Positions 8,939 through 17,031 of a stretch of 64,000 nucleotides of DNA are shown here, one piece after another. The notes beneath the pieces were generated by a model. It ran no database searches. It saw only the letters and a list, made by a program, of their open reading frames with translations, and was not told the origin of the DNA. Within the stretch, counting starts at the first letter, position 1, and the number at the start of each line of letters is the position of its first letter. Origin of the DNA: Paenarthrobacter histidinolovorans (GTDB lineage: Bacteria > Actinomycetota > Actinomycetes > Actinomycetales > Micrococcaceae). Made by a program: the position numbers and the translations under genes. The stretch lies in NCBI RefSeq assembly GCF_014647595.1, contig NZ_BMPM01000005.1:293784-357783 (forward strand), written 5' to 3'.

Positions 8939-9709
8939 ATGAGTGTGAAAGAGGACACAAAGACCGACATGGTCGGCAAGGCCCTGGGCCTGTTGGTATT
9001 GCTGGGAAACGAGCCCAAGGGTGCGAGTGCGGCGGATCTGGCCAGGAGTGCGGGGCTGCCGTTTAGCACCACGTACCGCCTGCTGGGCTCATTGACCCGC
9101 GACGGATTCGTTGACTACGAGCCGGACGGGCGGCGCTACCACTTGGGCTTGCGCGTTTTCCAACTTGGCCAGCGGGTGTCCAACCACCACGGCTTTGCAG
9201 CCACCGCATTGCCCGTCCTGCAACGGGTTACTGACATTACGCATGAAGCCACCATCCTGTCGGTGCGCGACGGCGACCATCACCTCACGGTCAACAAGGT
9301 GGATGGGCCCAAGACGTTCCGCGTCACCAGCGACCCCGGTCACCTGGGTGCGTTGCACACGACGTCGGTGGGCAAGGCTCTTGTTGCGTTCGAGGACGAG
9401 CCTGAGCGGAAGCGTCTCGTGGAAGATCTGCCGTTGGACCCGCTCACCGAGCACTCCATTACTGATCGGGACGTCTTCCGGGCGGAAATTGAGCAGGTCC
9501 GGCGTCAGGGCTACGCCGTGATGGACGAGGAAAACGAGATCGGCATGCGCGCCGTCGCCGTCCCGGTCCTGAATTCGCAGGGCCACGCCTTCGCCTCTCT
9601 GGCCACGGCTGTGCCGGTCTTCCGGCTCAGCATGGAGGAACTCATCGCCCATGTACCCACCTTGCAGGAGGCTGCGGCTGAACTCGCAGCCCGCCTGCCG
9701 CAGCGCTGA
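8939..9709 (+). CDS. IclR-family transcriptional regulator (quinate/shikimate locus)
   Basis: A 256-residue protein. An N-terminal winged helix-turn-helix (residues about 12-70, with ADLARSAGLPFSTTYRLL as the recognition region) is followed by the IclR effector domain (about 85-250). It starts with ATG inside the putative operator zone and is divergent from the MHS transporter. By position it is the likely regulator of the transporter and perhaps of the dehydrogenase/dehydratase/pca operon 290 bp downstream. The effector is probably a pathway compound such as quinate, shikimate or protocatechuate. A pair of 64-bp repeats begins six bases after its stop codon. Confidence 0.85.
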   Translation: MSVKEDTKTDMVGKALGLLVLLGNEPKGASAADLARSAGLPFSTTYRLLGSLTRDGFVDYEPDGRRYHLGLRVFQLGQRVSNHHGFAATALPVLQRVTDITHEATILSVRDGDHHLTVNKVDGPKTFRVTSDPGHLGALHTTSVGKALVAFEDEPERKRLVEDLPLDPLTEHSITDRDVFRAEIEQVRRQGYAVMDEENEIGMRAVAVPVLNSQGHAFASLATAVPVFRLSMEELIAHVPTLQEAAAELAARLPQR

Positions 9710-9715
9710 CACCCA

Positions 9716-9852
9716 TTGGGAGGCCCGGTTTGCGCCCCAAATCCCCGGAACGCCGCGCAGAGTGGGCCCCACAACGCACCCCCGCCCGTTGGGAGGCCCG
9801 GTTTGCGCCCCAAATCCCCGGAATGCCGCGCAGAGTGGGCCCCACAACGCAC
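9716..9852. repeat. Two 64-bp direct repeats (dispersed intergenic element)
   Basis: Units 9716-9779 and 9789-9852 are identical except for one base (C at 9751, T at 9824) and are separated by 9 bp. The 3' half of each (GCGCAGAGTGGGCCCCACAA then CGCAC) is nearly the same as the end of the repeat at 19607-19777, so this is a dispersed family. No protein is encoded. Confidence 0.9.
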
Positions 9853-9878
9853 GTCGAAACACCCGGATGCTACTGAAA

Positions 9879-9914
9879 TGTTCGCGATAAGAACAAGCGT
9901 GCGGAATATGAACA
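9879..9914. promoter_or_regulatory. Candidate Pca/Pob-type IclR operator ahead of the quinate/pca operon
   Basis: TGTTCGCGATAAGAACA (9879-9895) is an inverted repeat with 5-bp arms, and a third half-site GAACA lies at 9910-9914 in direct orientation. This three-half-site layout and the GTTCGnnATAA core resemble operators of PcaU, PobR and PcaR. A possible -10 (TAATCT) lies at 9922. The second IclR regulator of the window is a candidate ligand. Confidence 0.5.
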
Positions 9915-9998
9915 CTTGTAGTAATCTAAATAACACCCGGCCATCGACGCCCCAGAAAACGTCAATGGCCGCGGTGCTGAAGTCAAAGGAGCTTTAGG

Positions 9999-10916
9999 AT
10001 GAGCAACCGAGCCGAGTCCGTTCTGGTGGGCCTCGTTGGCGAAGGGGTCATGCCCTCGCTCACGCCGCCCATGCACGAACGCGAAGCCGATGTGCAGGGC
10101 CTTCGCTTGCTGTACCGCCCCATCGACCTGCTGGAACTCAAGTTGCCGGCCACCGCCGTCGGGGACCTCCTCACCGCAGCCGCCCGCACGGGCTTCAACG
10201 GCCTCAACATCACGCACCCGTGCAAGCAGCTGGTGCTGGGGCACTTGGATGAAATTTCCGACGACGCCGCTCGCCTGGGTGCCGTGAATACCGTCCTGAT
10301 CCAGGACGGACGGTTCATCGGACACAACACAGACTTCTCCGGTTTCGCTTCGGCCTTGAGGGACGGACTTCCGAACGCGAAGCTTGACCGCGTCGTCCAG
10401 CTTGGCGCCGGAGGTGCAGGTTCCGCCGTCGCCTATGCCCTCCTCAAAGCCGGCGTCAGCACGCTGGACCTGGTGGACATGGACCCCGCCCGGGCTGCGG
10501 AACGTGCCGCTGAACTCAGCGGCCTCTTCCCCGCGGCCACCGTCACTCCGCGCAGCACGGACGAACTCCCGCAGCTCATGCCCCTCGCCGACGGCCTGGT
10601 GCACTGCACTCCGATCGGCATGGCCGCACACCCCGGACTTCCATTGGACGTGGAACTCGTGGAATCGCGGCACTGGGTGGCGGACATCGTCTACCGCCCT
10701 ATCGAAACGCAACTGGTCCGCGAAGCCCGTGCCAAGGGCTGCGACGTCCTCGACGGCGGTCGCATGGCAGTGGGCCAGGCGGCCGACGCTTTCCAGCTCT
10801 TCACCGGAAAAGAAGCCGACAGGGACCGCATGCGGGCACACTTCCTGGAGCTGATCGCGGTTGAAGATGCGGCAACCGTGCTCTCGGCCGGCACCCTCGC
10901 AAAGGCGGCCCACTGA
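9999..10916 (+). CDS. Quinate/shikimate dehydrogenase
   Basis: A 305-residue AroE-superfamily enzyme. The substrate domain carries the catalytic Lys76 in NITHPCKQ and Asp112 in GHNTDFSGF. The Rossmann domain has GAGGAGSAVAYAL at 136-148, followed by LVDMD, where an acid (Asp160) sits at the end of the second strand. Biosynthetic NADP-dependent AroE has Asn-Arg there, so NAD preference and a catabolic role (shikimate to 3-dehydroshikimate, quinate to 3-dehydroquinate) are inferred. AAAGGAG lies 8 nt before the ATG. Its stop overlaps the start of the 3-dehydroshikimate dehydratase gene by one base (TGATG), so the two are co-translated. No 3-dehydroquinate dehydratase is in the window. Confidence 0.88.
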   Translation: MSNRAESVLVGLVGEGVMPSLTPPMHEREADVQGLRLLYRPIDLLELKLPATAVGDLLTAAARTGFNGLNITHPCKQLVLGHLDEISDDAARLGAVNTVLIQDGRFIGHNTDFSGFASALRDGLPNAKLDRVVQLGAGGAGSAVAYALLKAGVSTLDLVDMDPARAAERAAELSGLFPAATVTPRSTDELPQLMPLADGLVHCTPIGMAAHPGLPLDVELVESRHWVADIVYRPIETQLVREARAKGCDVLDGGRMAVGQAADAFQLFTGKEADRDRMRAHFLELIAVEDAATVLSAGTLAKAAH

Positions 10917-12790
10917 TGCGCACCGGAATCGCCACTGTCTGCCTGTCGGGGACCCTGAAGGAAAAGATGCAGGCCTGCGCCATCGCGGGCTTCGATGGCA
11001 TCGAGATCTTTGAGCAGGACCTCGTGACCTCCCCGCTGAGCCCCGAGGACATCCGGAAAATGGCTGCCGATCTCGGCTTGGGCCTCGATCTCTACCAGCC
11101 GTTCCGGGATTTCGACGGCGTCACTCCCGAGCTGCTGAAGGCCAACCTCAAGCGGGCCGAGGCAAAGTTCAAGCTGATGTCCCGCTTGGGAATGGACACC
11201 ATCCTGGTCTGCTCCAACGTGGCCACGGCAACCATCGATGATGACCAGCTGCGTGCAGAACAGCTGGCAGCGCTTGCCGGGCTGGCAGGGGACCACGGCG
11301 TCAAGGTTGCCTACGAGGCGTTGGCCTGGGGCAAGTACGTCAACGACTACGAGCACGCCTACCGCTTGGTGGACATGGTGGACCACCCCAACCTTGGCAC
11401 CTGCCTGGACTCCTTCCACATCCTTTCCCGCGACTGGGACACCGCGCCGATCGAGCAGCTCAACGCGGAGAAAATCTTCTTCGTCCAGGTTGCCGATGCT
11501 CCCAAGCTCTCCATGGACGTGCTCTCCTGGAGCCGCCACTACCGGGTTTTCCCCGGGGAGGGGCAGTTCGAGCTCGCCAAGTTCATGGGCCACGTGGTCC
11601 GCGCGGGCTACACCGGTCCGGTCTCGCTCGAAGTGTTCAACGATGTCTTCCGCCAGTCGGACGTTGAGCGGACGGCCGTGGATGCCATGCGCTCCCTGAT
11701 CTGGCTGGAAGAACAGAGCGCCAACTGGCTCGCAAGCACCCCCGCGGAAACCGCGGCCGGCAACGGCGGTGCGTCCCGCCGTCGTTATCCCATGGAACTG
11801 GCCACGCTGCCCAAGGTGAACGAGCCCGCCGGCTTCAACTTCGCCGAGGTCAAGGCCGACGACACCGCGCAGCTTGAGAAGCTCCTGGGCCAGCTCGGCT
11901 TCGGATTCGAGGGCCGCCACCGCACCAAGGACGTCCAGCTCTGGACCATGGGCCAGGCCCGCGTGATCATCAACGAACAAGCGGCCTCGCATACAGAACC
12001 GGCTATCGCCGCTTTGGGGTTCGACGTCGATTCACCAGTGATTGCCTCCGCTCGCGCCCAGCAACTCAAGGCACCTGTGGTCGCCCGGAAGGTCCAGGCG
12101 GACGAAGAAGTGTTCCAGGGCATTTCCGCTCCGGATTCCACCGAAATCTTCCTGTGCCAAGGCAGCCCGGACGGAACCGCCGCGTGGACCCACGAGTTCG
12201 GGGAAGGCCTGGAGCACTCCGCAGCACCGCAGAACGCCGTGATTGACCACGTGAACCTCGCCCAGCCGTGGCAGCACTTTGACGAAGCCGTCCTCTTCTA
12301 CACCAGCGCTTTGGCACTGGAACCGCTGCCGTTCGCGGAGGTGCCGAGCCCAAGCGGCCTGGTGCGCTCGCAGGTCATGGAAACCAGCCACGGCGCTGTG
12401 CGGCTCGTGCTGAATCTGGCGCCCGCCCAGCAAGCCCAGGAAACAGCCCGCAAAACGTACCAGGAACACATCGCCTTCGCCGTGGACGACCTCGTGGCCA
12501 CGGCTCGGTCCGCCCGCGACCGCGGCCTTGAATTCCTGCAGATTCCGGCCAACTACTACGAGGACCTGGAAGCACGGTTCGATCTTGAACCGGGTTTCCT
12601 GGCCACCCTCCAGGAGCTCAACCTGCTGTATGACCGGGACGCCAACGGCGAATTCCTCCATTTCTACACCGCCACAGTCGGCAGCGTGTTCTTCGAAATG
12701 GTGGAACGCCGTGGCAGCTACAACGGCTACGGAGCCCCGAATGCCCCTGTCCGTCACGCCGTGCAATACGACTCACTTCACCGGGCATAG
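10916..12790 (+). CDS. qsuB: 3-dehydroshikimate dehydratase, QsuB-type, fused to a VOC/HPPD-like domain
   Basis: A 624-residue two-domain protein. Residues 1-270 form a sugar-phosphate isomerase-like TIM barrel with four metal ligands in place: Glu134, Asp165, Gln191 and Glu239. This is the pattern known for AsbF/QuiC1-type dehydratases that turn 3-dehydroshikimate into protocatechuate. A linker leads to a C-terminal region (about 290-624) of two vicinal-oxygen-chelate modules like 4-hydroxyphenylpyruvate dioxygenase, with IDHVNLAQPW, YQEHIAFAVDDL and VFFEMVERRGSYNGYG. In characterised QsuB/QuiC1 enzymes this second half is needed mainly for stability rather than a proven dioxygenase activity. 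It overlaps the dehydrogenase by 1 bp, and pcaH follows after 41 bp. Confidence 0.92.
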   Translation: MRTGIATVCLSGTLKEKMQACAIAGFDGIEIFEQDLVTSPLSPEDIRKMAADLGLGLDLYQPFRDFDGVTPELLKANLKRAEAKFKLMSRLGMDTILVCSNVATATIDDDQLRAEQLAALAGLAGDHGVKVAYEALAWGKYVNDYEHAYRLVDMVDHPNLGTCLDSFHILSRDWDTAPIEQLNAEKIFFVQVADAPKLSMDVLSWSRHYRVFPGEGQFELAKFMGHVVRAGYTGPVSLEVFNDVFRQSDVERTAVDAMRSLIWLEEQSANWLASTPAETAAGNGGASRRRYPMELATLPKVNEPAGFNFAEVKADDTAQLEKLLGQLGFGFEGRHRTKDVQLWTMGQARVIINEQAASHTEPAIAALGFDVDSPVIASARAQQLKAPVVARKVQADEEVFQGISAPDSTEIFLCQGSPDGTAAWTHEFGEGLEHSAAPQNAVIDHVNLAQPWQHFDEAVLFYTSALALEPLPFAEVPSPSGLVRSQVMETSHGAVRLVLNLAPAQQAQETARKTYQEHIAFAVDDLVATARSARDRGLEFLQIPANYYEDLEARFDLEPGFLATLQELNLLYDRDANGEFLHFYTATVGSVFFEMVERRGSYNGYGAPNAPVRHAVQYDSLHRA

Positions 12791-12831
12791 CTGCCCGAAC
12801 CTCACAAAGAATCCATAGAAAGGAGCCGGTT

Positions 12832-13701
12832 GTGCCGCAAGACAACACTGCACAAGCTCTAGAATCCGAGGAACTCGTGCCGCCAGCAGAGCCGCATGCC
12901 GCGCACGATGGCAAGAAGGTTGAGACGCAGGCGGACCTCAGCGCAGAGATCAGCGCAATCGGGGACCGTTATGCCCAGGCGCTGAAGAACGGCAAAGGAC
13001 CCGAAACCATGCCGCGGCTGGACTACGCGCCGTACCGCAGCAGCATCCTGCGCCACCCCACCAAGAGCCTGCACCACGCGGACCCGGAAACCATCGAGCT
13101 CTACTCGCCGGCCTTCGGACACCAGGACGTGCACGCACTGGAATCGGACCTGACCATCCAGCACAATGGTGAACCGCAGGGTGAGCGCATCATCGTGGCC
13201 GGACGCGTGCTGGACGGCGACGGCCGCCCGGTTGCCGGCCAGCTCGTGGAGATCTGGCAGGCCAATGCCTCCGGCCGCTACGTCCACAAACGTGACCAGC
13301 ACCCCGCGCCGCTCGACCCGAACTTCACGGGCGTCGGCCGTTGCATCACCGGCGCAGACGGCTCGTATTCCTTCACCACCATCAAGCCCGGCGCCTACCC
13401 GTGGAAGAACCACCTGAACGCCTGGCGTCCGGCCCATATCCACTTCTCCATGTTCGGTTCGGAGTTCACGCAGCGCATCGTCACCCAAATGTACTTCCCG
13501 GGCGACCAGCTCTTCCCGCTGGACCCCATTTATCAGTCGATCGTGGACCAGGACGCCCGCGACCGCCTGGTGGCCCAGTACGATCACGAACTGACCAGCC
13601 CGGAGTGGGCCCTCGGCTACAAGTGGGACATCATCCTGACCGGTTCCAAGCGGACCTGGACGGAAAACGAAGCATACGGCGACGCCGGGGACGAGGAGTA
13701 A
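12832..13701 (+). CDS. pcaH: Protocatechuate 3,4-dioxygenase beta subunit
   Basis: 289 residues, GTG start with GAAAGGAG 7 bp upstream. This is the iron-bearing beta chain of the intradiol dioxygenase: the Fe(III) ligands are visible as Tyr in GRYVHKRDQH, Tyr in PGAYPWKNH, and the two His in RPAHIHFS. The N-terminal extension of about 60 residues before TMPRLDYAPY is longer than in many homologues. With PcaG it cleaves protocatechuate to 3-carboxy-cis,cis-muconate in the cytoplasm. It heads the pcaHGBDC run, which is co-directional with the quinate genes, so one long transcript is likely. Confidence 0.95.
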   Translation: MPQDNTAQALESEELVPPAEPHAAHDGKKVETQADLSAEISAIGDRYAQALKNGKGPETMPRLDYAPYRSSILRHPTKSLHHADPETIELYSPAFGHQDVHALESDLTIQHNGEPQGERIIVAGRVLDGDGRPVAGQLVEIWQANASGRYVHKRDQHPAPLDPNFTGVGRCITGADGSYSFTTIKPGAYPWKNHLNAWRPAHIHFSMFGSEFTQRIVTQMYFPGDQLFPLDPIYQSIVDQDARDRLVAQYDHELTSPEWALGYKWDIILTGSKRTWTENEAYGDAGDEE

Positions 13702-13705
13702 GCAC

Positions 13706-14299
13706 ATGAGCAAGCTGACACCCACACCGGGCCAGACCGTGGGCCCCTTCTACGGCTACGCCCTTCCCTTCAACAAGGACAACGAACTCCTGGCACCGGG
13801 CAGCCCCGGCAGCATCCGCCTCCAAGGGACGGTGTACGACGGAGCGGGCAACACCATCCCGGACGCCATCCTTGAGATCTGGCAGCCGGACTCGGAAGGC
13901 AACGTCGTCCAGCGGACCGGCTCACTGGTCCGTGACGGTTACACGTTCACCGGCTGGGGCCGCGGCTCCGTGGGCAACTCCGGCGTCTACACCTTCACCA
14001 CTGTCAACCCCGGACCCACGGCGCCGGGAGCGGCACCATTCATCTCGGTGGCGGTCTTCGCCCGTGGCCTCATGAACCGCCTCTTCACCCGCGTGTACCT
14101 GCCGGAAAACGAGGAAGCGCTGGCCAACGATCCCTTGCTGAGCTCCCTTGATCCCGAACGCCGCAAGACGCTGATCGCGCGCCGCGACCCCGACGGTGGA
14201 CTTACCTGGGACATCCGGCTGCAGGGCGGCGACGAGACCGTGTTCCTGGATTTCCAGCAGGACGGCTCGCTCGATCCGGTGACGGAAAACCCGGCATGA
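13706..14299 (+). CDS. pcaG: Protocatechuate 3,4-dioxygenase alpha subunit
   Basis: 197 residues. It shows the intradiol dioxygenase fold (TPGQTVGPFYGYALPF, LEIWQPDSEGN) but lacks the second Tyr and His-x-His iron ligands of PcaH, as expected for the non-catalytic alpha chain. It starts 4 bp after pcaH stops, and its last codons overlap pcaB through ATGA, which indicates coupled translation of the whole block. Confidence 0.95.
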   Translation: MSKLTPTPGQTVGPFYGYALPFNKDNELLAPGSPGSIRLQGTVYDGAGNTIPDAILEIWQPDSEGNVVQRTGSLVRDGYTFTGWGRGSVGNSGVYTFTTVNPGPTAPGAAPFISVAVFARGLMNRLFTRVYLPENEEALANDPLLSSLDPERRKTLIARRDPDGGLTWDIRLQGGDETVFLDFQQDGSLDPVTENPA

Positions 14300-15717
14300 T
14301 CGACGGCGACTTCGGCCTCCTCAGCCCTGTCTCGGCGTCGTCCTCCGTGGCCTCGCTGACGGGCGACCGTGCCGTGATCGCGGCAATCCTCGACGTCGAA
14401 GCTGCCTGGGCGGCCGTGCTCGAGGAAGCCGGGCTTGTCCCTGTCGGGTCCGCCGCTGTGGTGGCCGAAGCCGCCGACCCCTCTTTCTACGACGTTCTTT
14501 CGGTGGCGGAACGTGCCCAAGGCGGCGGCAATCCGGTCATCCCGCTGCTCGGCGACCTCCGTGCCCGCGTCAGGGAGCTGGACACCTCGGGGCTTGGTGC
14601 CGGCAAGGCCGTCCACGCCTCCCTGACCAGCCAGGACGTCCTCGACTCCGCCCTGATGCTGCTCGCCAGCCGCACCGTTTCGGCACTGCTGGCTGAGGTC
14701 AAAGGCACGACGACGGCGCTCGCCAGCTTGGCGGAACAGCATGCCGACACGCTGTGCGTGGGCAGGAGCCTGACGCAGCATGCACTTCCGTACACATTCG
14801 GGCTCAAGGCTGCGCAGTGGTTCCAAGGCGTCGCCGCTGCGGCTTCACGTTTGGCATCGCTTGAGTTGCCGGTCCAGTTCGGCGGGGCCGGCGGGACGTT
14901 GGCCTCCGGGACCAAGCTGGCTGCGGGCTCAGGCTCAACGCCGTTCACGCTGGCCGATTCCCTGGCCTCGCACCTCGGCCTGGCGCCCGCTCCCGCTCCG
15001 TGGCACACCAACCGCCTCGCCATCACGGCCCTCGGCGATTCCCTTGCCGCGCTGACCGACTCCTTTGGCAAGATCGCCGCAGACCTTCTCTTCCTGAGCC
15101 GTCCCGAAGTTGCCGAACTGGGCGAACCACTCGCTGCGGGACGCGGTGTCTCCTCCGCCATGCCGCAGAAGCAGAATCCGGTGCTTTCCGTGCTGATCCG
15201 CAGCGCAGCGTTGCAGGCTCCCGGCCTCGCATCGCAACTGCACCTCGCGGCCGCCACCTTCAATGACGAACGACCCGACGGAGCATGGCACAGCGAATGG
15301 CCGGCCTTGCGTCGCCTGTTGAGCCTGGCGTTGGGCGCTGCTTCCCACCTCCGCGAACTCACCGACGGGCTCCGCGTCTTCCCGGAAGCGATGCGCAGGA
15401 ACCTCGGGATCTCGGGTCCGCTGCTCCTCAGCGAAGGCGTGTCGGCCGCCGTCGCCCCTCTGCTTGGCGAGGACGGGAAGCAAAAGCTGCAGGCCGTCGT
15501 CGACCGAACCCTCGCGGCGCCGGCAACCGAACAGGCGGACACGTACCGCAAGCTCCTCCGTGAAAGCGTTCCTTCCGCCGAGCTCTCCGATGCTGAACTT
15601 GAGGCACTGCTGGACCCGGCGAGCTACCTGGGTGAGGCAGAGGAGATCAGCCGCCGGATCCTCGCCGCCTACCCCGATTTCACCGGATCTTCTGTGAAAG
15701 GAGCCCATCGTGGCTAA
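14296..15717 (+). CDS. pcaB: 3-carboxy-cis,cis-muconate cycloisomerase
   Basis: 473 residues of the fumarase/aspartase superfamily. The signature loop appears as SSAMPQKQNP near residue 290, and the superfamily TSQDVLDS segment near residue 115 supplies active-site residues. It converts 3-carboxymuconate to 4-carboxymuconolactone. The start codon overlaps pcaG (ATGA), and its final 8 bases overlap the GTG start of pcaD. The C-terminal domain (AEEISRRILAAYPD) matches the longer PcaB type of about 450 residues. Confidence 0.93.
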   Translation: MIDGDFGLLSPVSASSSVASLTGDRAVIAAILDVEAAWAAVLEEAGLVPVGSAAVVAEAADPSFYDVLSVAERAQGGGNPVIPLLGDLRARVRELDTSGLGAGKAVHASLTSQDVLDSALMLLASRTVSALLAEVKGTTTALASLAEQHADTLCVGRSLTQHALPYTFGLKAAQWFQGVAAAASRLASLELPVQFGGAGGTLASGTKLAAGSGSTPFTLADSLASHLGLAPAPAPWHTNRLAITALGDSLAALTDSFGKIAADLLFLSRPEVAELGEPLAAGRGVSSAMPQKQNPVLSVLIRSAALQAPGLASQLHLAAATFNDERPDGAWHSEWPALRRLLSLALGAASHLRELTDGLRVFPEAMRRNLGISGPLLLSEGVSAAVAPLLGEDGKQKLQAVVDRTLAAPATEQADTYRKLLRESVPSAELSDAELEALLDPASYLGEAEEISRRILAAYPDFTGSSVKGAHRG

Positions 15718-16513
15718 ACCAACCATCAAGGCAGTGTTGCTTTCCCCGAAACGTGAACTGGGAGCCAAGCCGCTCCTGGTGGTCGGGCCGTCGCTGGGCA
15801 CTTCCACCGTGCTGTGGTCCGAAACGGCCGCGCTCCTGGGCGACGACTACGACGTCATCGGCTGGGACCTGCCCGGCCACGGCATCTCGCCGGCCGCCGC
15901 CGAAGGTTTCGACGTCGCGGACCTGGCTGACGCCGTCATCGATCTTGTCGACTCTGTTTCGCCGGGCGGAATGTTCCACTACGCGGGCGTCTCCCTGGGC
16001 GGTGCCACCGGCCTGCAGCTCGGCCTCAAGCACGCCGACCGCCTCCTCAGCTTGTCCGTCCAGTGCTCCGGGCCGAAGCTCGGCACGCCCGAGGGCTGGC
16101 TGGAACGGGCGGAAACCGTCCGGACCTTGGGAACTCCGGTGATGATCCAGGGTTCGGCTGAACGTTGGTTCGGCCATGGATTCATGGACCGCCAGCCGGA
16201 AATCAGCAGCCGCCTTCTGCACGCTCTCCGTGACGCCGACCGCTTCAGCTACTCGTTCTGCTGCGAAGCCCTGGCCCGCTTGGACGTCCGCGACCAGCTC
16301 GGCAGCATCACCGTCCCCACGCAGCTGATTGCCGGTGAAGAGGATTCCGTAGCACCGCCGTCGCTCGCTGAAGAGACTGCCGCTGCCATCCGGGCGGGCG
16401 GTTCTTTCGCCGAGGCTGTGGCGCTCGACGGCGTCGGCCACCTTGCGCCTGCAGAGGCACCGGCCGCTGTGGCCGGGCTGATGCGCACCTTCATGAAGGA
16501 GAACGGACTGTGA
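15710..16513 (+). CDS. pcaD: 3-oxoadipate enol-lactone hydrolase
   Basis: 267-residue alpha/beta hydrolase. The nucleophile elbow is GVSLGG near residue 100, and the catalytic His is in DGVGHLAPAE near the C-terminus. GTG start with GAAAGGAG upstream inside pcaB. It hydrolyses 3-oxoadipate enol-lactone to 3-oxoadipate. It is a separate gene here, whereas many actinobacteria carry a pcaD-pcaC fusion (pcaL). Confidence 0.92.
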   Translation: MAKPTIKAVLLSPKRELGAKPLLVVGPSLGTSTVLWSETAALLGDDYDVIGWDLPGHGISPAAAEGFDVADLADAVIDLVDSVSPGGMFHYAGVSLGGATGLQLGLKHADRLLSLSVQCSGPKLGTPEGWLERAETVRTLGTPVMIQGSAERWFGHGFMDRQPEISSRLLHALRDADRFSYSFCCEALARLDVRDQLGSITVPTQLIAGEEDSVAPPSLAEETAAAIRAGGSFAEAVALDGVGHLAPAEAPAAVAGLMRTFMKENGL

Positions 16514-16956
16514 CTACTTTGTCCCCTGATAATTCCGAGCGGAACGGCGCTGTCCAGCCCGACGCAACAGCCCAGGATATTTACGACGCCGGCATGGTGG
16601 TTCGCCGCGAAGTGCTGGGCGATGCGCACGTGGACCGGGCGAATGCCGGCAAGGATTCCTTTACCGAGGACTACCAGGACATGATCACCAGGATCGCCTG
16701 GGGTGGCATCTGGACGCGGCCCGGCCTGAGCCGGCAGATGCGCTCCGCCGTCACCCTCACGGCGCTGGTGGCGCACGGTCACTGGGAGGAGCTCGCCATG
16801 CACGTCAGGGCGGCCCTCAACAACGGCCTGAGCAGGGACGAAATCAAGGAAATCCTGCTGCAGACCGCCATCTATTGCAGTGTGCCGTCGGCCAATTCGG
16901 CCTTCAAGACGGCCCAGAAAGTATTCGCCGAAATCGACGCCACCGAACCCAACTGA
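16510..16956 (+). CDS. pcaC: 4-carboxymuconolactone decarboxylase
   Basis: 148 residues of the carboxymuconolactone decarboxylase/AhpD-like family, with the typical WTRPGLSRQMRSAVTLTALV and HVRAALNNGLSRDEIKEIL blocks. GTG start overlapping the pcaD stop (GTGA). It decarboxylates 4-carboxymuconolactone to 3-oxoadipate enol-lactone, the substrate of PcaD. A degenerate copy of a palindromic intergenic repeat begins directly at its stop codon. Confidence 0.93.
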   Translation: MTTLSPDNSERNGAVQPDATAQDIYDAGMVVRREVLGDAHVDRANAGKDSFTEDYQDMITRIAWGGIWTRPGLSRQMRSAVTLTALVAHGHWEELAMHVRAALNNGLSRDEIKEILLQTAIYCSVPSANSAFKTAQKVFAEIDATEPN

Positions 16957-17003
16957 GTCGCACTTCAGGTCGTTTTCAGCGTTCACAACGGCCTGATCTG
17001 CTA
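16957..17003. repeat. Degenerate copy of the palindromic element at 20607-20654
   Basis: AGTCGCA, TCAGGTCGTT, CAGCG and CCTGATCTGC occur in the same order and spacing as in the perfect 48-bp palindrome at 20607-20654, but the arms no longer match exactly. It lies between pcaC and pcaF and could still form an imperfect hairpin. Confidence 0.7.
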
Positions 17004-17031
17004 CCTAGTTGGGCAAGAGAAAGAGAAACCC

